This document shows, in pieces, positions 35,403 through 46,590 of a stretch of DNA of 64,000 nucleotides (positions are counted from its first letter, which is position 1; each line of letters starts with the position of its first letter). The DNA lies in contig NC_033630.1 in the NCBI RefSeq assembly GCF_001540865.1, forward strand, positions 8,526,083 through 8,590,082. Reading direction: 5' to 3'. This stretch comes from Ananas comosus. Its lineage: Eukaryota; Streptophyta; Magnoliopsida; Poales; Bromeliaceae. A model generated the notes under the pieces. It worked only from the letters and a program-made list of their open reading frames with translations. It was not told where the DNA came from and searched no databases. Both the position numbers and the translations under genes were made by a program.

Positions 35403-38165
35403 TTGTCAAAGAAGAAGAAAACGAAGAAGTTTTTCTTAATTCTTTCCTTTCCTTCCTTTTCTTTTCTCCCTTATTCTTTCCTTTGTTTTTCTCATTTTCC
35501 CCTCCTTTCCTCTCTCCCTCTCCTTCCCTCATGCTGCAGGCTGCAAGCCGCTGCTACTTGTGCTGCAGTGGCAGCAGCAGCAGCAGGGCAGCATGAGAAA
35601 AAAAGAAAAAAAAAAAGAGAGAGAGGGAGAAAAAGAGAAATAGAAAAAGATAGATAGAAAGAAAAAGAAAGAATTAGCTAAAGGAAAGGAAAGAAGGAAA
35701 AGAATTGAATTGGCGCAATTTGCACCTCTAACAGCAAAATTGGTCTTCGCAGATTGTAAAGGAGCGTAAAGAAGTTCATGAATCACATTGAGCTCATCGA
35801 ATTAAAGGGTAATACATGTTTAATGAAGGCGAATCGGAGTCAATTAGAAAATCCAATGTTATGTATTAATTCCGAAATTCTTGCTTTTGTTTAGTGTTTT
35901 CTTGCGGTCGTGAGCCGGGGAGAAGTACGTGATTGGCATATTTATTGCCGTAAACGAGCTAACTAGTTGAGGTGGGTTCCGAGTCACCGAAAACAATAAA
36001 TTTCCTTCTATGTCTATTTTGACAACACATACATTATTTATGCATATATGCATGACTTGCAAAGTATTGATCGTTGTATCTAGACATTCTATGCATGGAC
36101 ATGAGGTATTTCCTCTTCTTTGCACTGTACATGCCATGAGTTACATGATAGAGGCCGAGGATTCGTGAGATATTTGTGGACAGATCTTTTGGATACTTTG
36201 AGGCTGAACATTCGTGAGACATTTGTGGCTAGATCCTTTAGACATTCTCTCATTGAGTTGAGACCATTGGGCCGTTTTGTGCGATTCTTTGATTATCCCG
36301 TTGTCTAATAGTCGTGACATAATGATTGTTAGCAAACTTTCATTTTAGACATTCTAGTACGTAGAGGGAGGCCAGTTGACATTTTATGCATCACGGAGTC
36401 ATCTCTTACCTATTTTGTTTTTGTGCATGCCATTACCTATGTGATAGAGGTCGTGGGTAGCGCGGTGGTAGTGTGCAAATGTTTGGACATAGAGAGGTCA
36501 TATGCATATTCTAATTGTGACATCTACTTTCTATTTACTCCATGATTATGCTGAGGACATTGGATGGATAGTTGAGATATTGTTGACCATTACATAGACC
36601 ATAGCCTACAGAGCCACATCAAGTTTGACAGAGCTATGTGCTATTAGACTCGGTAGGGGTCGCTCCCTTTCAAGTGCCGCTCCGGACGCTGGCTAGTTAT
36701 AGCAGAGATATGTGCTCTTAGGAAGACGCTACAACAGAATTAGGTTATAGAGACACATGTCTGGGACATTTTTGTGTAAGTGTCCCATTTATGTCAAAAC
36801 TTAAAAAAAAATCTACTAATGCCTAAATATAAAGCCCAATCCAATTAAAAATAAAAGATTACTCTACTCAACCCACCCCATCCAGTCCATTCGGTCCGAT
36901 TACAAATAGAAAAGAAAAAAAAATAGAAAAATCGATTACTATCTTTCCTTCTCCACTTACTCAATCTACCGAAATCCTAGACGAAGAGCCCTTCCCTCTC
37001 ATCCTCCTCTGCCACCGCAGCCAACGAGGCAGAGTTCCGGCGATTACTAAATGCTTAAATAAGTGTTGGTAAATTAGCAGCACTCTTTTTAGGTTATAAC
37101 GACACTCTTTAACTATTACTATATAACTAGCGACCCCACATATAGCAACACTTTTTAAAAGTGTCGGTAATTTAGCTAGCAGCACTTTTTTTGACCTGTA
37201 CAATATTTAAAAGTGTCGCTATAGACCGTTTTTGTTGTAGTGATGACCCATCTACGGGAGTGATATTCGGGCTAGGAGTAGAGCCTATTGTGTTGGTGGT
37301 GCACCTGCGGGAGTGCGATCCGGGCACTACGCGGGCACAGGCTTGACCGAACGTGCGAGTCAGTCGTTGCGATTGGGTACTATTACAACAGTTGTTTCTT
37401 AGTAGTAGCATTGATGCATGCACTGATCAGCTTCCTTCCCTTCCTTTCATTACATCACCAGTGATATGATACTTCAGTACGTACATATATCGATAGCATT
37501 TGTTTATATTGACTACATGCATAGCATTTGTTTATATTTAGTTATTTATGTATAGTAAAGTGATCAGTAGATACATTTACCTATTCAGATCATAATGAGT
37601 TCTATTCAGTTATTCATTCACCGCATATTTTACTGTTCTTTCACTATTCTGGCCTCCAATAGATCTAGTGGGAAGGTCATGGTTGTCATCGATCGTACCC
37701 ACTGGGAACTACTGTTCAGTAGTTCTCACACCCATTTGTGATTTTCATTTAAGGGGTAGGTATACTGACGGCTAATCGAGGGGGATCACGCAGTAGATAG
37801 CATCTCCTACCAGTATGCTTAGACATTAGTGGAACACTAGATAGTGTGCTACTCTGAACTACATACATGTACTGGCGAGGGCCATGGCTTTTTCCTTGTA
37901 GTTTTCTTTTGGGGTTGAGTTTTATTTGATGTAGTACATGATGTACACCAATTTAGCTTGTAGATAGTGCTCTGATACATGTCGTTTGTTTATTTTGTAC
38001 TTCATCTTGATTCCTGTGTTGTGGAAACTTCTGAAGTGTAACCTCTTGGAATTCTTTGTCCTATTCGGTTATGTTGTTGCTTCGATCAAACAAGAAAAAT
38101 CTTGTCCAATCGGCGGGCCTGTTGACATCCCCATGGGCTTCCGTTGTGAACTTTGGGGCGTGACA
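35403..38165 (+). repeat. Plus-oriented LTR fragment ending GGGGCGTGACA
   Basis: The right end (37700-38165) contains GTAGTTCTCACACCC, AGTAGATAGCATC and a final GGGGCGTGACA, like the ends of the plus-oriented LTR segments at 20090-20475 and 59750-60176. The left part holds a CT/AG-rich low-complexity tract with a (GCA)n run (35410-35700). A CACTA-type MITE is nested at 36727-37242. There is no PBS right of 38165, so no internal retroelement region follows. Confidence 0.55.
36727..37242. mobile_element. CACTA-type MITE, copy B
   Basis: About 516 bp, homologous end to end to the element at 21383-21893 and in the same orientation (shared GGTTATA.GGACACATGT start and TTTTTGTTGTAGTG end). The left terminus is mutated (CGCTACAAC instead of CACTACAAC). 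Shared GTGTCC inner words support the family assignment. Confidence 0.82.
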
Positions 38166-38719
38166 GATTATTACACGCTTATAAGTACGGAGGTCTTTGT
38201 ACTCGTAAATTATTTTCTATGTAGTTTCAAATCAACAATCTATACCACTAAATATAATTTAAAGCATTTCAAATATTTAGAAACCGAATTTTATACTTTT
38301 TCGAATTTATAATAAAATTTATCAAATAGGTATAAAATGAACGGTCAAAATTGAACAACATCCTAAAAATAGTACTTAACGTTTTTAAATATAAGATCGG
38401 TGTCTGCCACCACGAATGACGCACCTCGCACGGCTGATGGATTTCAGGCCGTGGGGTAGTATTCATGATTCAGATTAATATTTAAATATGTATGGTTATC
38501 AGGTTTTGTGGATTCATGGCTTCCAATAAACGCAAGCGTCTATTGTTAATTACCCCTACAAAGTGTTAGGGCACCTTCGATTAAGAGACCTTTGTAATGC
38601 TGTGATTGAATAAAAGATGAATTTTATAACATAATTCAGTATGACGGTTGATTGAATTTGATTCTGAACCAAGATATTATTCATCCTAAGATGAAAGGTT
38701 GGTTAAATTCCCAGTATAT

Positions 38720-39480
38720 ACATTGGAATTTAATCAGATTTGATTCAAATTAAACTCTAATTAAATGAATTAGAGTTTGATTTAGTTAATTGAACTTCAA
38801 ATATATGTGATAAAGTCCAATGAGATTTGAAATATTTTGGATTAGACTCTAATTTTATATTTTAAAGTCTAGTATAATTAAGCTCTATGCTTATATGTTC
38901 GAGCTCAATTAAGTTCACCATAAAGCCAAATATTAACTAAATCCTAATTATATGTATTAGGACTAGTCAAAATTTGATTTAAATTAAACTCTAAGTGTAT
39001 GTATTAGAGTCTAATTTGGTTTCACATGAACTAAATCCTAATTACATATGTTAGGATTAGTCAAAATATTTTAAATTAAACTCTAAATGTATATATTAGA
39101 GTCCAATTTAATTTCATTTGGGTTCGCCATAAGATGAATTTATGTCCACCATGTAGCGAGATGCGGGCCAAATCCTAATTATATGTGTTAGGATTAGTCG
39201 AAATTAAACTCTAAGTATATGTATTAGAGTCTAATCAAGAGATGAACTTGGGTTTACCATAAGATAAGATATCAACTAAATCCTAATTTTATAAGTTAGG
39301 ATTAGTTAAAATTAAACTCTAAGTGTATGTATTAGAGTTTAATTTAATTTCATTTATATGAACTCTAAGTAGATGTATTAGAGTTCAATTGATTTGATTA
39401 GATGGTTTGATCAATTCTAAATATAGGTTTAGAATTTGATCAAGTTTGAACATGATTGTGATTTGACTCTAGTTTTATAT
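38720..39480. repeat. Degenerate tandem array (TTAGAGTCTAATT / AAATCCTAATTATATG units)
   Basis: Alternating words TAAACTCTAAGTGTATGTAT-TAGAGTCTAAT and AAATCCTAATTATATG-TTAGGATTAGTC recur about every 105-130 bp, five or more times. It is part of a run of unrelated minisatellites reaching 41190. The stretch 38166-38719 to its left is AT-rich without a recognisable gene. Confidence 0.7.
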
Positions 39481-39529
39481 ACTAGAGAATCGAATATTTT
39501 GGGAATTGGGATGTTCGTGAAAATTGAAC

Positions 39530-39715
39530 TTGAGTTTAGTTTAACGACATTTCGGTCGATATCGGATTTAGGTTTAGTTTAACGACGTTTCGGTCGGTTG
39601 ATTTGGTGGATTAGTTTAACGACGTTTCGGTCGATTTATTTGGTGGATTAGTTTAACGACGTTTCGGTCGATTTATTTGGTGGATTTAGTTTAACGACGT
39701 TTCGGTCGAATGTTT
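39530..39715. repeat. Tandem array of about 41-bp units (GTTTAACGACGTTTCGGTCG)
   Basis: Five copies of GTTTAACGACGTTTCGGTCG followed by GATTTATTTGGTGGATTA-like filler. Middle copies are almost identical, so expansion is fairly recent. Confidence 0.88.
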
Positions 39716-39764
39716 GGGTTTGGTTTACAAGGTTTATGGTATTGGGTATATAGGATTATGGTTC

Positions 39765-40000
39765 ATGAACTTAGGTATGGTTCATGGGTTTATGGTTCAT
39801 GGACTTATGGTTCATGGACTTATGGTGTATGGTTTGGTCCATGGTTTTGGTTCAAAGTTTATGGACTTGGTTAAGGTTATGGGCTTGGATATGGGTTAAA
39901 TGTGTATGGGTTCATGGGTAAATGGGTTTATGGGTTAATGGTTTTAATGAGTTTTGGATAATGGGCTTAGATAATGGGCCCAAATGGGTTTTGGACTGGG
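39765..40000. repeat. GGTTCATGGACTTATG / ATGGGTT short repeats
   Basis: Words of about 16 bp (TTCATGGACTTATGG) and ATGGGTT variants recur in near-tandem. The Gly/Met/Val-rich open frame over it (39714-39899) is a composition artefact. Confidence 0.65.
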
Positions 40001-40084
40001 GCCATTTGTAAATGGGCTCTGGGCTTTGGACTAGGCCTAGATTTAATTGGATTGGGTTATGGGTTATGGGTTAGGTGTGTAGAT

Positions 40085-40410
40085 TGGCTATTGGGTTCAG
40101 ACTTGGGCTGAATTCATTTTGATGTGGATTCGGGCTCAATATGGGCTGAACTCATTTTGACGTGGATTCGGGCTCAATATGGGCTGAACTCATTTTGGAT
40201 ATGGATTTGGACTCAATACGGGCTCATTTCATTTTGGATTCGGGTTCAAAATGGGCCAAATCATTTTGAATTTAGACTCGGGTTCAATATGGGCCCATTT
40301 TGGATTTGGACTTGGGCTTTGGCTTAATATAGGATTTGGATTTGGGCTGAGTTCGTTTTGGATATGGATTTGGGTTCAATATGGGCCCGTATAGTTTGTG
40401 CTAAATTGAA
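40085..40410. repeat. Tandem array of about 39-bp units (GGATTCGGGCTCAATATGGG)
   Basis: At least five copies of a unit containing GGGCTGAACTCATTTTG and GGATTCGGGCTCAATAT. The first three are very similar and later ones diverge. The open frame over it is periodic, not a conserved protein. Confidence 0.85.
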
Positions 40411-40964
40411 ACTTGGGCTTGGGCTAGGTATAGCTTCATGGATGGTCCAAATTCAGATTCATATATGAGTCCAAGTTGAAACTTGAATTATATGTGGGCT
40501 CGGGCTCAATATGGGTTCATGATTTAAATCAAATTATGGAATTGGGCCCCGATTTGTATTTGTGCTGGATTCGGGTCATGTTGAGTTCGGGCTTGTGAAA
40601 CAAATATAGTTTTGGTCCATATGAGATTCGAAATCAAAATATTTCAATATCTAGTTCAAAATCAAATTCATCCGAAATATAATTAAATATTGATTCGATT
40701 TAATTCGACCAAATCGAAAGGTTCGATTAAAGAGTTCGATTATTTTCGAACACTATTAAAAGAACAATCAAAAGAATATTAATCGGAAAATCCGACCAAT
40801 TTTCTTTCATTTCTTCATTGAAGGAGAATTAAGATAATACATTTTTTTTTTCTCTTTATCTCTTTTGACAGTATAGGACAACAAAGATGGATAATCTCTG
40901 TCTCTTTTACATTCATGGGACAACTAAGGTGGGAAAAATTCCTTCCTTGCCTCCCTAACAGTAA

Positions 40965-41195
40965 CAAAGCTCTCTCATCTCTTTCTCTTTTGATAATATA
41001 TAATCTTTTTTGCAAAGAGAAGAGCACCGCTCTCTCTATCTTTCTCTCTTTTGATAATATTTTTACAAAGAGAAGAGCACCGCTCTTTCCCTCTTTCGAT
41101 GATGCAATATATTTTACAAAGAGAAGAGCACCGCTCACTCTCATCTGATAAGACATCTTTTATAAAGAGAAGAGCACCGCTCTCTCTCTTTATGT
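40965..41195. repeat. Tandem array of AAAGAGAAGAGCACCGCTCT units
   Basis: Four copies of CAAAGAGAAGAGCACCGCTC (about 41016, 41067, 41119 and 41164) spaced 45-52 bp by CT-rich filler, with diverged relatives upstream. It lies immediately beside the captured enoyl-CoA hydratase sequence. Confidence 0.82.
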
Positions 41196-41291
41196 ACAGA
41201 TCGGATTCGCCGTCGAAGGATGTGTCTTGGGCATTTCGTCAAACAATTGGCGGGTATGATTCGTCGGCGCCAACTCCGTCAGGCCAATATC

Positions 41292-41690
41292 CTAGGCGGC
41301 TTTGTAGGCGACGAGGTTGATACTGTTGCTGACGAGCCTGCTGAGATTGGTCTGTACATTTGCGAGGGGCGAGCCGTCGATGTCCGGGAACTCGTCGAAC
41401 GAGTCCTGGCAGGGGTCAATGAACGTGCCGGCGGTCGAAAGTTCACTGTTGACGAACTTGGCGTCGCGGCCCGCCGAGTAGGTCGCAGGCGAAGGCGATC
41501 TCGAACCCGGTGGTGACGGCGAATCCGGCGATGGCGCCGACGATGGGCTTGCGGCACGCGGCCATAGCGATGACAGGATCGGCGTTGGGGTCTTTGACGT
41601 CGCCTTTGAAGATGTTCTCGTCGGCGGTGAGGTCGACGCCGGAGCAGCAGGCGCGGCCGCGCTCGGCGAGGACCACGGCGGATCCATGGG
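41292..41690 (-). pseudogene. Captured enoyl-CoA hydratase/isomerase fragment 1
   Basis: The minus-strand frame 41676-41443 reads VLAERGRACCSGVDLTADEN, then FKGDVKDPNADPV, then KPIVGAIAGFAVTTGFEIAF and ACDLL. This is the crotonase core around the oxyanion-hole GRAFCSGVDL motif and the G-F-E-I-A helix of plant enoyl-CoA hydratases. A frame change after ACDLL leads to GRDAKFVNSE, also crotonase-like. The following QDSFDEFPDIDGSPLANVQT in the same frame does not look like crotonase, so a second gene may contribute. GC-rich codon use matches monocot exons. There is no start or full length, so it is a pseudogene fragment. Confidence 0.75.
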
Positions 41691-42231
41691 GTCGTCATTT
41701 CACTCGAGCATTTCGTCGAGCACGTGGTGGTTTTGCTTCAGAGTTTAATTGTGGTCGGAGAAGATGGCGTCGTGATCTCGGAACGGGCCGCAAAGAGGAA
41801 GCGGCGGTGCGCAACCGAACCCGGCGAGGATCATGGTGGCCTCGGGGCTGACAGCCTCAAGGCGGGCAGCTTCGGCGCGGGCGGCCTCGAGGTAAGCGGC
41901 CCCGGGACGAGCGGTCTCAGAGCGATGGCCTCGGGCGCAGGGGCCGACGAACTTGACGTCACAGGTCGAGGTCGTCTTGGGGCGACGCGGGCGGCTTTGG
42001 AGCGCGCGGCTTTGGAGCGCGCGGCTTTGGAGCGGGCGTCATCGGCGCAGGCGGCCTTGACGCCTCGGGTGATGGAGCGACGGCTTTGGCGACGCAGAGG
42101 TTGTCGAAGAGGATCTTGGTGGAGGCTCGGTGGAGGCTCGAGGGCAGAAAAGCTGCTGTCGCCGATGTGGTTGGTCTTCCAGCTGTCGAGGTGGACCTTA
42201 CGGAGGCGGCAGCAGCGGTCGGCGAGGAGCG

Positions 42232-42321
42232 GGCGGTGAGGTCGGTGCCGGAGCAGAAGACGCGACCGAGCCCGGCGAGGACCACGGCGGCCACGACGTT
42301 GTCGGCGTCGAGGCGGCGGAA
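42232..42321 (-). pseudogene. Captured enoyl-CoA hydratase fragment 2 (N-terminal part)
   Basis: The minus strand reads FRRLDADNVVAAVVLAGLGR then VFCSGTDLTA, the N-terminal beta strand and oxyanion-hole motif of the crotonase fold. It overlaps in homology with fragment 1 (both contain G-R-x-[FC]-CSG-x-DL), so it is a second, diverged copy. The surroundings are GC-rich with 16-bp tandem words (GGAGCGCGCGGCTTT, about 41998-42033) and do not match the family. Confidence 0.65.
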
Positions 42322-42676
42322 CGACGCGGGCGGCCTCGGTTGGAGCACGTCCAGGGGTGGCATGGGTGATGGAGCGGTCTCGTCGGCCTTGGAGCGCCTC
42401 GGGTTAAGGCGTCTCAGAGCGACGCGGTTGGCCTCGGAGCTTTCGACCTTGGCGGCGTGGTGGTCGACGAGGAGCGACAGCTCGAGAGCGACGGGGATCG
42501 GCGAAGAGCGACGCCTCAGATCGAGGCGTCCCGCAGCGGAAGACCTCGGCGACGCGGTGCCTCGGGCCGAGGCGTCTCGGAGTGACGCGAGCGGGCCTCG
42601 GAGCGGACGACCTTGGCGGCGAGGAGGTCGACGAGGAGCGACAGCTCGGGAGCGGCGGGGATCGGCGAAGAGCGAC

Positions 42677-42678
<2 letters not shown>

Positions 42679-42720
<42 letters not shown>

Positions 42721-42900
42721 AAAGCCTTTCTCTTTTCTCTTCTTCTTCTTTTTTTTTATTATTTTTTTTTTTAGGAGGGAGAGAGAGAGCTTTGATCTTT
42801 TTTTTTTTTTTTTTTTTTTGAACGGGAGAAAGAGATAATAAATTTTTTTTTTCTACCTTTTTTTCTTTTTGCGATCGACGGAATGGGGTAGATATTTTTT
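42679..42900. repeat. (GA)n microsatellite and poly-T low complexity
   Basis: A (GA)n run at 42679-42716, followed by TTC/T-rich low complexity to about 42900. Nothing coding. Confidence 0.9.
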
Positions 42901-42999
42901 TTGATTAGATTTCGAAGATTCAAAAAAGCTCTCCCTTTTGATTTTTTTCGAAAGGTATTTATGGGGTGGTTGTAACCAACCTGAGGGAGACGTGCGCAT

Positions 43000-43165
43000 C
43001 GATGTGCGGGAGGTTATGGGATCGTGGGCGGTTAGGGGATCGTGGGATGATGGAATCGTGGGTGATCGTGATGGGATTGTGGAATGATGGGTGGTTAGAA
43101 TGATGGGTGGTTACGATGAGATTGTAGAATGGTGGGTGGTTACGATGAGATTGTGGGAATATTGC
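43000..43165. repeat. GATGGGTGGTTA / GGGATCGTGGG tandem words
   Basis: Words GGTGGTTACGATGAGATTGT and GGGATCGTGGG repeat in irregular tandem. The neighbouring 43166-43540 is AT-rich with T-runs and no gene. Confidence 0.65.
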
Positions 43166-43540
43166 GAATTAATCCTTTCTCTTTACTCATATTACACTTT
43201 AATCAAAATAATAAAATATTATATGATTAAAGTGAAGCATTTTGTAAATATATGAAAGGGAATGGACTAATATGCTATTTTTGTACCCGTTCGCACCTAC
43301 GGGAACGTCCCACTTTCCGCGTTCGAAATTTGAACTTAAATTTTTATCCATGCATCTAGTGCATGGATCATCTCATAAACCATCTCTTTTTTTTTATTTC
43401 TTTCTCTCCCTTTTTTTTTTTTTTCTCTTTTATTCCTTTTTTTTTTTTATGCTTCAACAATCGGACTTATTGATCTTTATATATATATAGTAAATAAAAT
43501 TTTTTATTAAAAATTCAATTTATTTTGATTCTTCTAAACT

Positions 43541-43705
43541 TGTGAGACCCCAGATAGTCCTATATATGAGATATAATAGGGCTAAACTCTTAACCCGGCT
43601 TAAGCATTTTGGGTGGTGGCAAGGCCCAAGAGGTTAAGAGAGTTAAGCGTGCTAGGATGGGAGTAGTCTTAGGATGGGTGACCCCTGGGAAGTTGGGGCG
43701 TCACA
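43541..43705 (+). mobile_element. Solo LTR with 5S rRNA-like domain (Cassandra TRIM type), TSD AAACT
   Basis: The 165-bp unit begins TGTGAGACCCC and ends GGGGCGTCACA, flanked by a perfect 5-bp duplication AAACT (43536-43540 and 43706-43710). Positions 43641-43693 closely follow the 3' half of plant 5S rRNA (AGTTAAGCGTGCT, then GAGTAGT, then AGGATGGGTGACC and CTGGGAAGT), including the internal RNA polymerase III promoter boxes. 5S-derived promoter sequence in an LTR is the defining trait of Cassandra elements. With only one LTR and an intact duplication it is a solo LTR from LTR-LTR recombination. It is shorter than many published Cassandra LTRs (about 240-350 bp, from memory). Confidence 0.85.
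43641..43693 (+). promoter_or_regulatory. 5S rRNA-like RNA polymerase III internal promoter
   Basis: 53 bp matching the A box / intermediate element / C box region of 5S rRNA with a few substitutions and one C deletion in the CCTCCTGGG part. It lies inside the Cassandra-type LTR. It could recruit TFIIIA; activity is not shown. Confidence 0.7.
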
Positions 43706-43979
43706 AAACTATTAACGAGGAAATGTGTCATACCGACAATTAAAAAATGTTGATTTTGATATCCTTTGATTTTAAGATATATGACATAAAAAAATTATCA
43801 AAATTGGTTTCTAAAATATTCAAATGCTCTAAATTATATTTAATGGTATGAATCCTCGATTCAGAAACTCCAATATAGAAAATGAATAATGAGTATGAGG
43901 TGATCGTACTAATAATAATATAGTAACCGAACTCTTTATTTAAATTCTATTCACATCGGGCTTACTAAAATTTAAGTTT

Positions 43980-44652
43980 TAAATAATTTTCATCAAATCT
44001 ATACACATATATAAATAGACGGTTTGTCGGTTCAACGTGTCATTCTCTAAAAAAAATTTACTGTCTTTCTTTTTGTTGGAATTAGAGGCAGCGAAAACTT
44101 GTAAACTGGATAACCAACGTATCCAGGAACCGAAATCGGATCGAGTTGCTTGTTTTACTAGCATGCTCAGTTGGTCCTTGTCTCGACGCTTTTGGATCTT
44201 CCACGTAGCTTTTGGATCTTCCATGTATCTCATCTTCTCCCACGAACGTTATGGATCGGATACGAAGACGGCTACTAGAGTCTTCTTCTATGTCCACACT
44301 CCAAAACTCTAGGAACATGGTAGAAATCTTAGAGAGAAAGAAGAAAAAGAAAGAAGAAATCTCTTATACGTTAGATTCTCTTAGATGGATAATACGAGAA
44401 AAAAGAGGGACATATTTATAGAATATCGAAACCCCCTAAAATGTTCTGAATTTCACAAAGAGATTAGTATTAGGATTAAGATTAGGATATCTATCAAGAT
44501 ATAACAGATATCCACTAGGAGATATATTTCTTAATTAATAAAAAATGTATAATCCATCATTATCCTTAATATAGTAGGATAAATCCCAATCCACATCTTA
44601 TATGGATCGGATTAAACATAAGGGGCCAATGTGGACACACCACAGGGCAACA
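43980..44652 (-). repeat. 3' LTR of the Ty1/copia remnant (outer end uncertain)
   Basis: Starts TGTTGCCCTGTGGTG on the minus strand right after the PPT. It contains a TATA-like TATAAATATG near 44415 on the minus strand. The outer end could not be fixed because the partner LTR is not in the window. 43711-43979 to its left is AT-rich and unassigned. Confidence 0.55.
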
Positions 44653-46590
44653 ATCTCCCACTTGGCCACATTGGCCAATTCTCTCTCACTCATTCGTCTT
44701 TTCATGCGGATAATGGAGCGTGCGACCTGATGAAAGGAACACATGCAGGAGTGCTATATTAAGTCACCACCCAATTAACATAGTAAATCACTGACTAAAT
44801 TTGTAGATACCTTACACGTCTCAACATACACCGGATCAAGTATCACAAATCCCTCTCCTGTAATGACAGGGCTCGATCCTACAATTATTTCTCGTTCTCA
44901 TGATTTTCTCAAGTAACACAACCGAGATAACCGCCTAGGCAATGAGTTACAAGACTTACGTAGTGTGTTATCGAAATATCTTTCTTAGCCCCTCACGTTA
45001 AACTGTATTGATTCAAGTATTTACTAGACATTCTCCGCGAAATCGTATTTTCTCATGACTCTGAGATACATGCTAAGTTAGTAACTTCGAATCTCCATTT
45101 CATAACATAGTTGTAAGTCGAGGGCATAAAAGGATTAGCGCTCACACAGTGACATGAAGGGAAGAACTTATGTCACTCTACTAACTGGTTGACAAACACA
45201 TACAGTATAATATGTATGCTATAGCGGAGCTCCCACTTAATGGGTCGTATCGCATTCTGAAAAAGCCATACGAACCTTGGTCTAGGTACCACTAAGGTAT
45301 CTAACCACCACACAACTCAAATCATCTCTCTAACCCGAGTACTTAGGTTCGGCTATTATATAGTCTCGATATGAAATTCACAAAATTACTCTCAAATCCA
45401 ACTTTTTAGAGTCTTATTTTAAACTAATTAAGGCAACTTTTAGATTATGTCAACATTTTATTCATAACGTATATAAACAAAATAATCATATTACAACCAC
45501 TCAAGTTTAATATAATTATCTAGTCTCATCCTGCTCATCACCTAGGTGCCAGAACGATCACCCGTGTGAATGGGCTGATCTGAGCCTGGTGACTTATCGA
45601 AACATGTGTTTACTAGTATCAATTACGGAATCACATTAAAGGAGAAAACATATTTTCATTAAGAAAGTGTAAAATACAAAATAATATCCATTCATCAAAA
45701 CCTGCGAAAATCCAAACTCTTAACGTGGGCCTGGAACATATCCCTGACTATCGACTTGGTCAATGGATCAGCCACCATCCTAGTGGTGGAGATATGTCTA
45801 AGAGTGAAGTCGCCTAGCCTAATCATCTCTCGAATATAGTGAAAACGGATATCTCTATGTTTGGTCCTGCCATGATACTGTGAGTCTATCACATACTACA
45901 TAGCAGCTATACTGTAAGAGAACATCTTAACAGGCTTATCTGCTCGAATCACAAAGTTGAGGTATTAGAGAACTCTCATCAGCCAAACAGCCTCCTAAAC
46001 GACTGCTGAATAAGCAACGTATTTCGCTTCTATAGTAGATAAGGCAATGAAACTTTGATTTTTACTGCGCTAGAAAATTGCCCGCCTCTAAGCATAACCA
46101 CATAGCCTAAAGTAGATCTATGCTTATCTCTATTACCGCCACAATCAGCATTGCTATATCTTTTTAATCTCAAGTCCCCAGCTTGAAAGCAAAGAACGGG
46201 ATCACTGGTTCCTTTTAAATATCGAAGGATCCTCTTGATCGCTTGCCAATAAATAGGTCCTAGGTTGCTCTGGTAACGACTTACCAAACCAACAGCGAAC
46301 AAATGTCAGGTTGAGTACACATCATAGTGTACATCAAGCTGTCAATTGTACTCGCATAAGAAATCCTACTCATTTGCTTTTTTTTCTTTATCTATTTTAG
46401 GACATTGATCAAGACTCTGAATGTGATTCTTCTCCACTGGAGTGTCAACGGGTTTACTATGATGCATCCTAAATCGCTTTAGAATATTTTTAATATAAGA
46501 TTTTTTAGATAAACCAAGAAGGCTTATAAAGTAATCATGGATGACCTTTACTTCGAGCACATAACTCGCCTCATCCATATCTTTCATCTC
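44653..46590 (-). pseudogene. Ty1/copia pol 3' part (RT end, RNase H) and PPT, decayed
   Basis: Minus-strand pieces in order: 46587-46366 RT C-terminus (GLSKKSYIKNILKRFRMHHS then KPVDTPVEK); 46302-46030 the RT/RNase H junction (GLVSRYQSNLGPIYWQAIKR then ILRYLKGTSD, SNADCGGNRDKHRSTLGY); 45892-45695 the RNase H end (YHGRTKHRDIRFHYIREM, MVADPLTKSI, HVKSLDFRRF). Stops and frame breaks lie between. AAGTGGGAGAT (44663-44653) is the polypurine tract before LTR start TGTTGCC. The 5' part of the element (gag, protease, integrase, first half of RT) is absent to the right of 46590. Confidence 0.88.

Noticed and set aside
35403..35786. Ser/Leu/Phe and Lys/Glu-rich ORFs on both strands
   Set aside because: They derive from CT/AG low-complexity and a (GCA)n run.
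39714..40327. Plus ORFs rich in Gly/Met/Val or Trp/Ile
   Set aside because: Their periodic peptides mirror the minisatellite repeats and are not protein families.
41220..42838. Long GC-rich plus-strand ORFs, up to 250 codons
   Set aside because: The recognisable protein (crotonase) is on the opposite strand; these frames end in (GA)n and poly-T low complexity.
43641..43693. Genuine 5S rRNA gene
   Set aside because: Only the 3' half of 5S is present, with substitutions, and it lies inside an LTR bounded by a 5-bp duplication.
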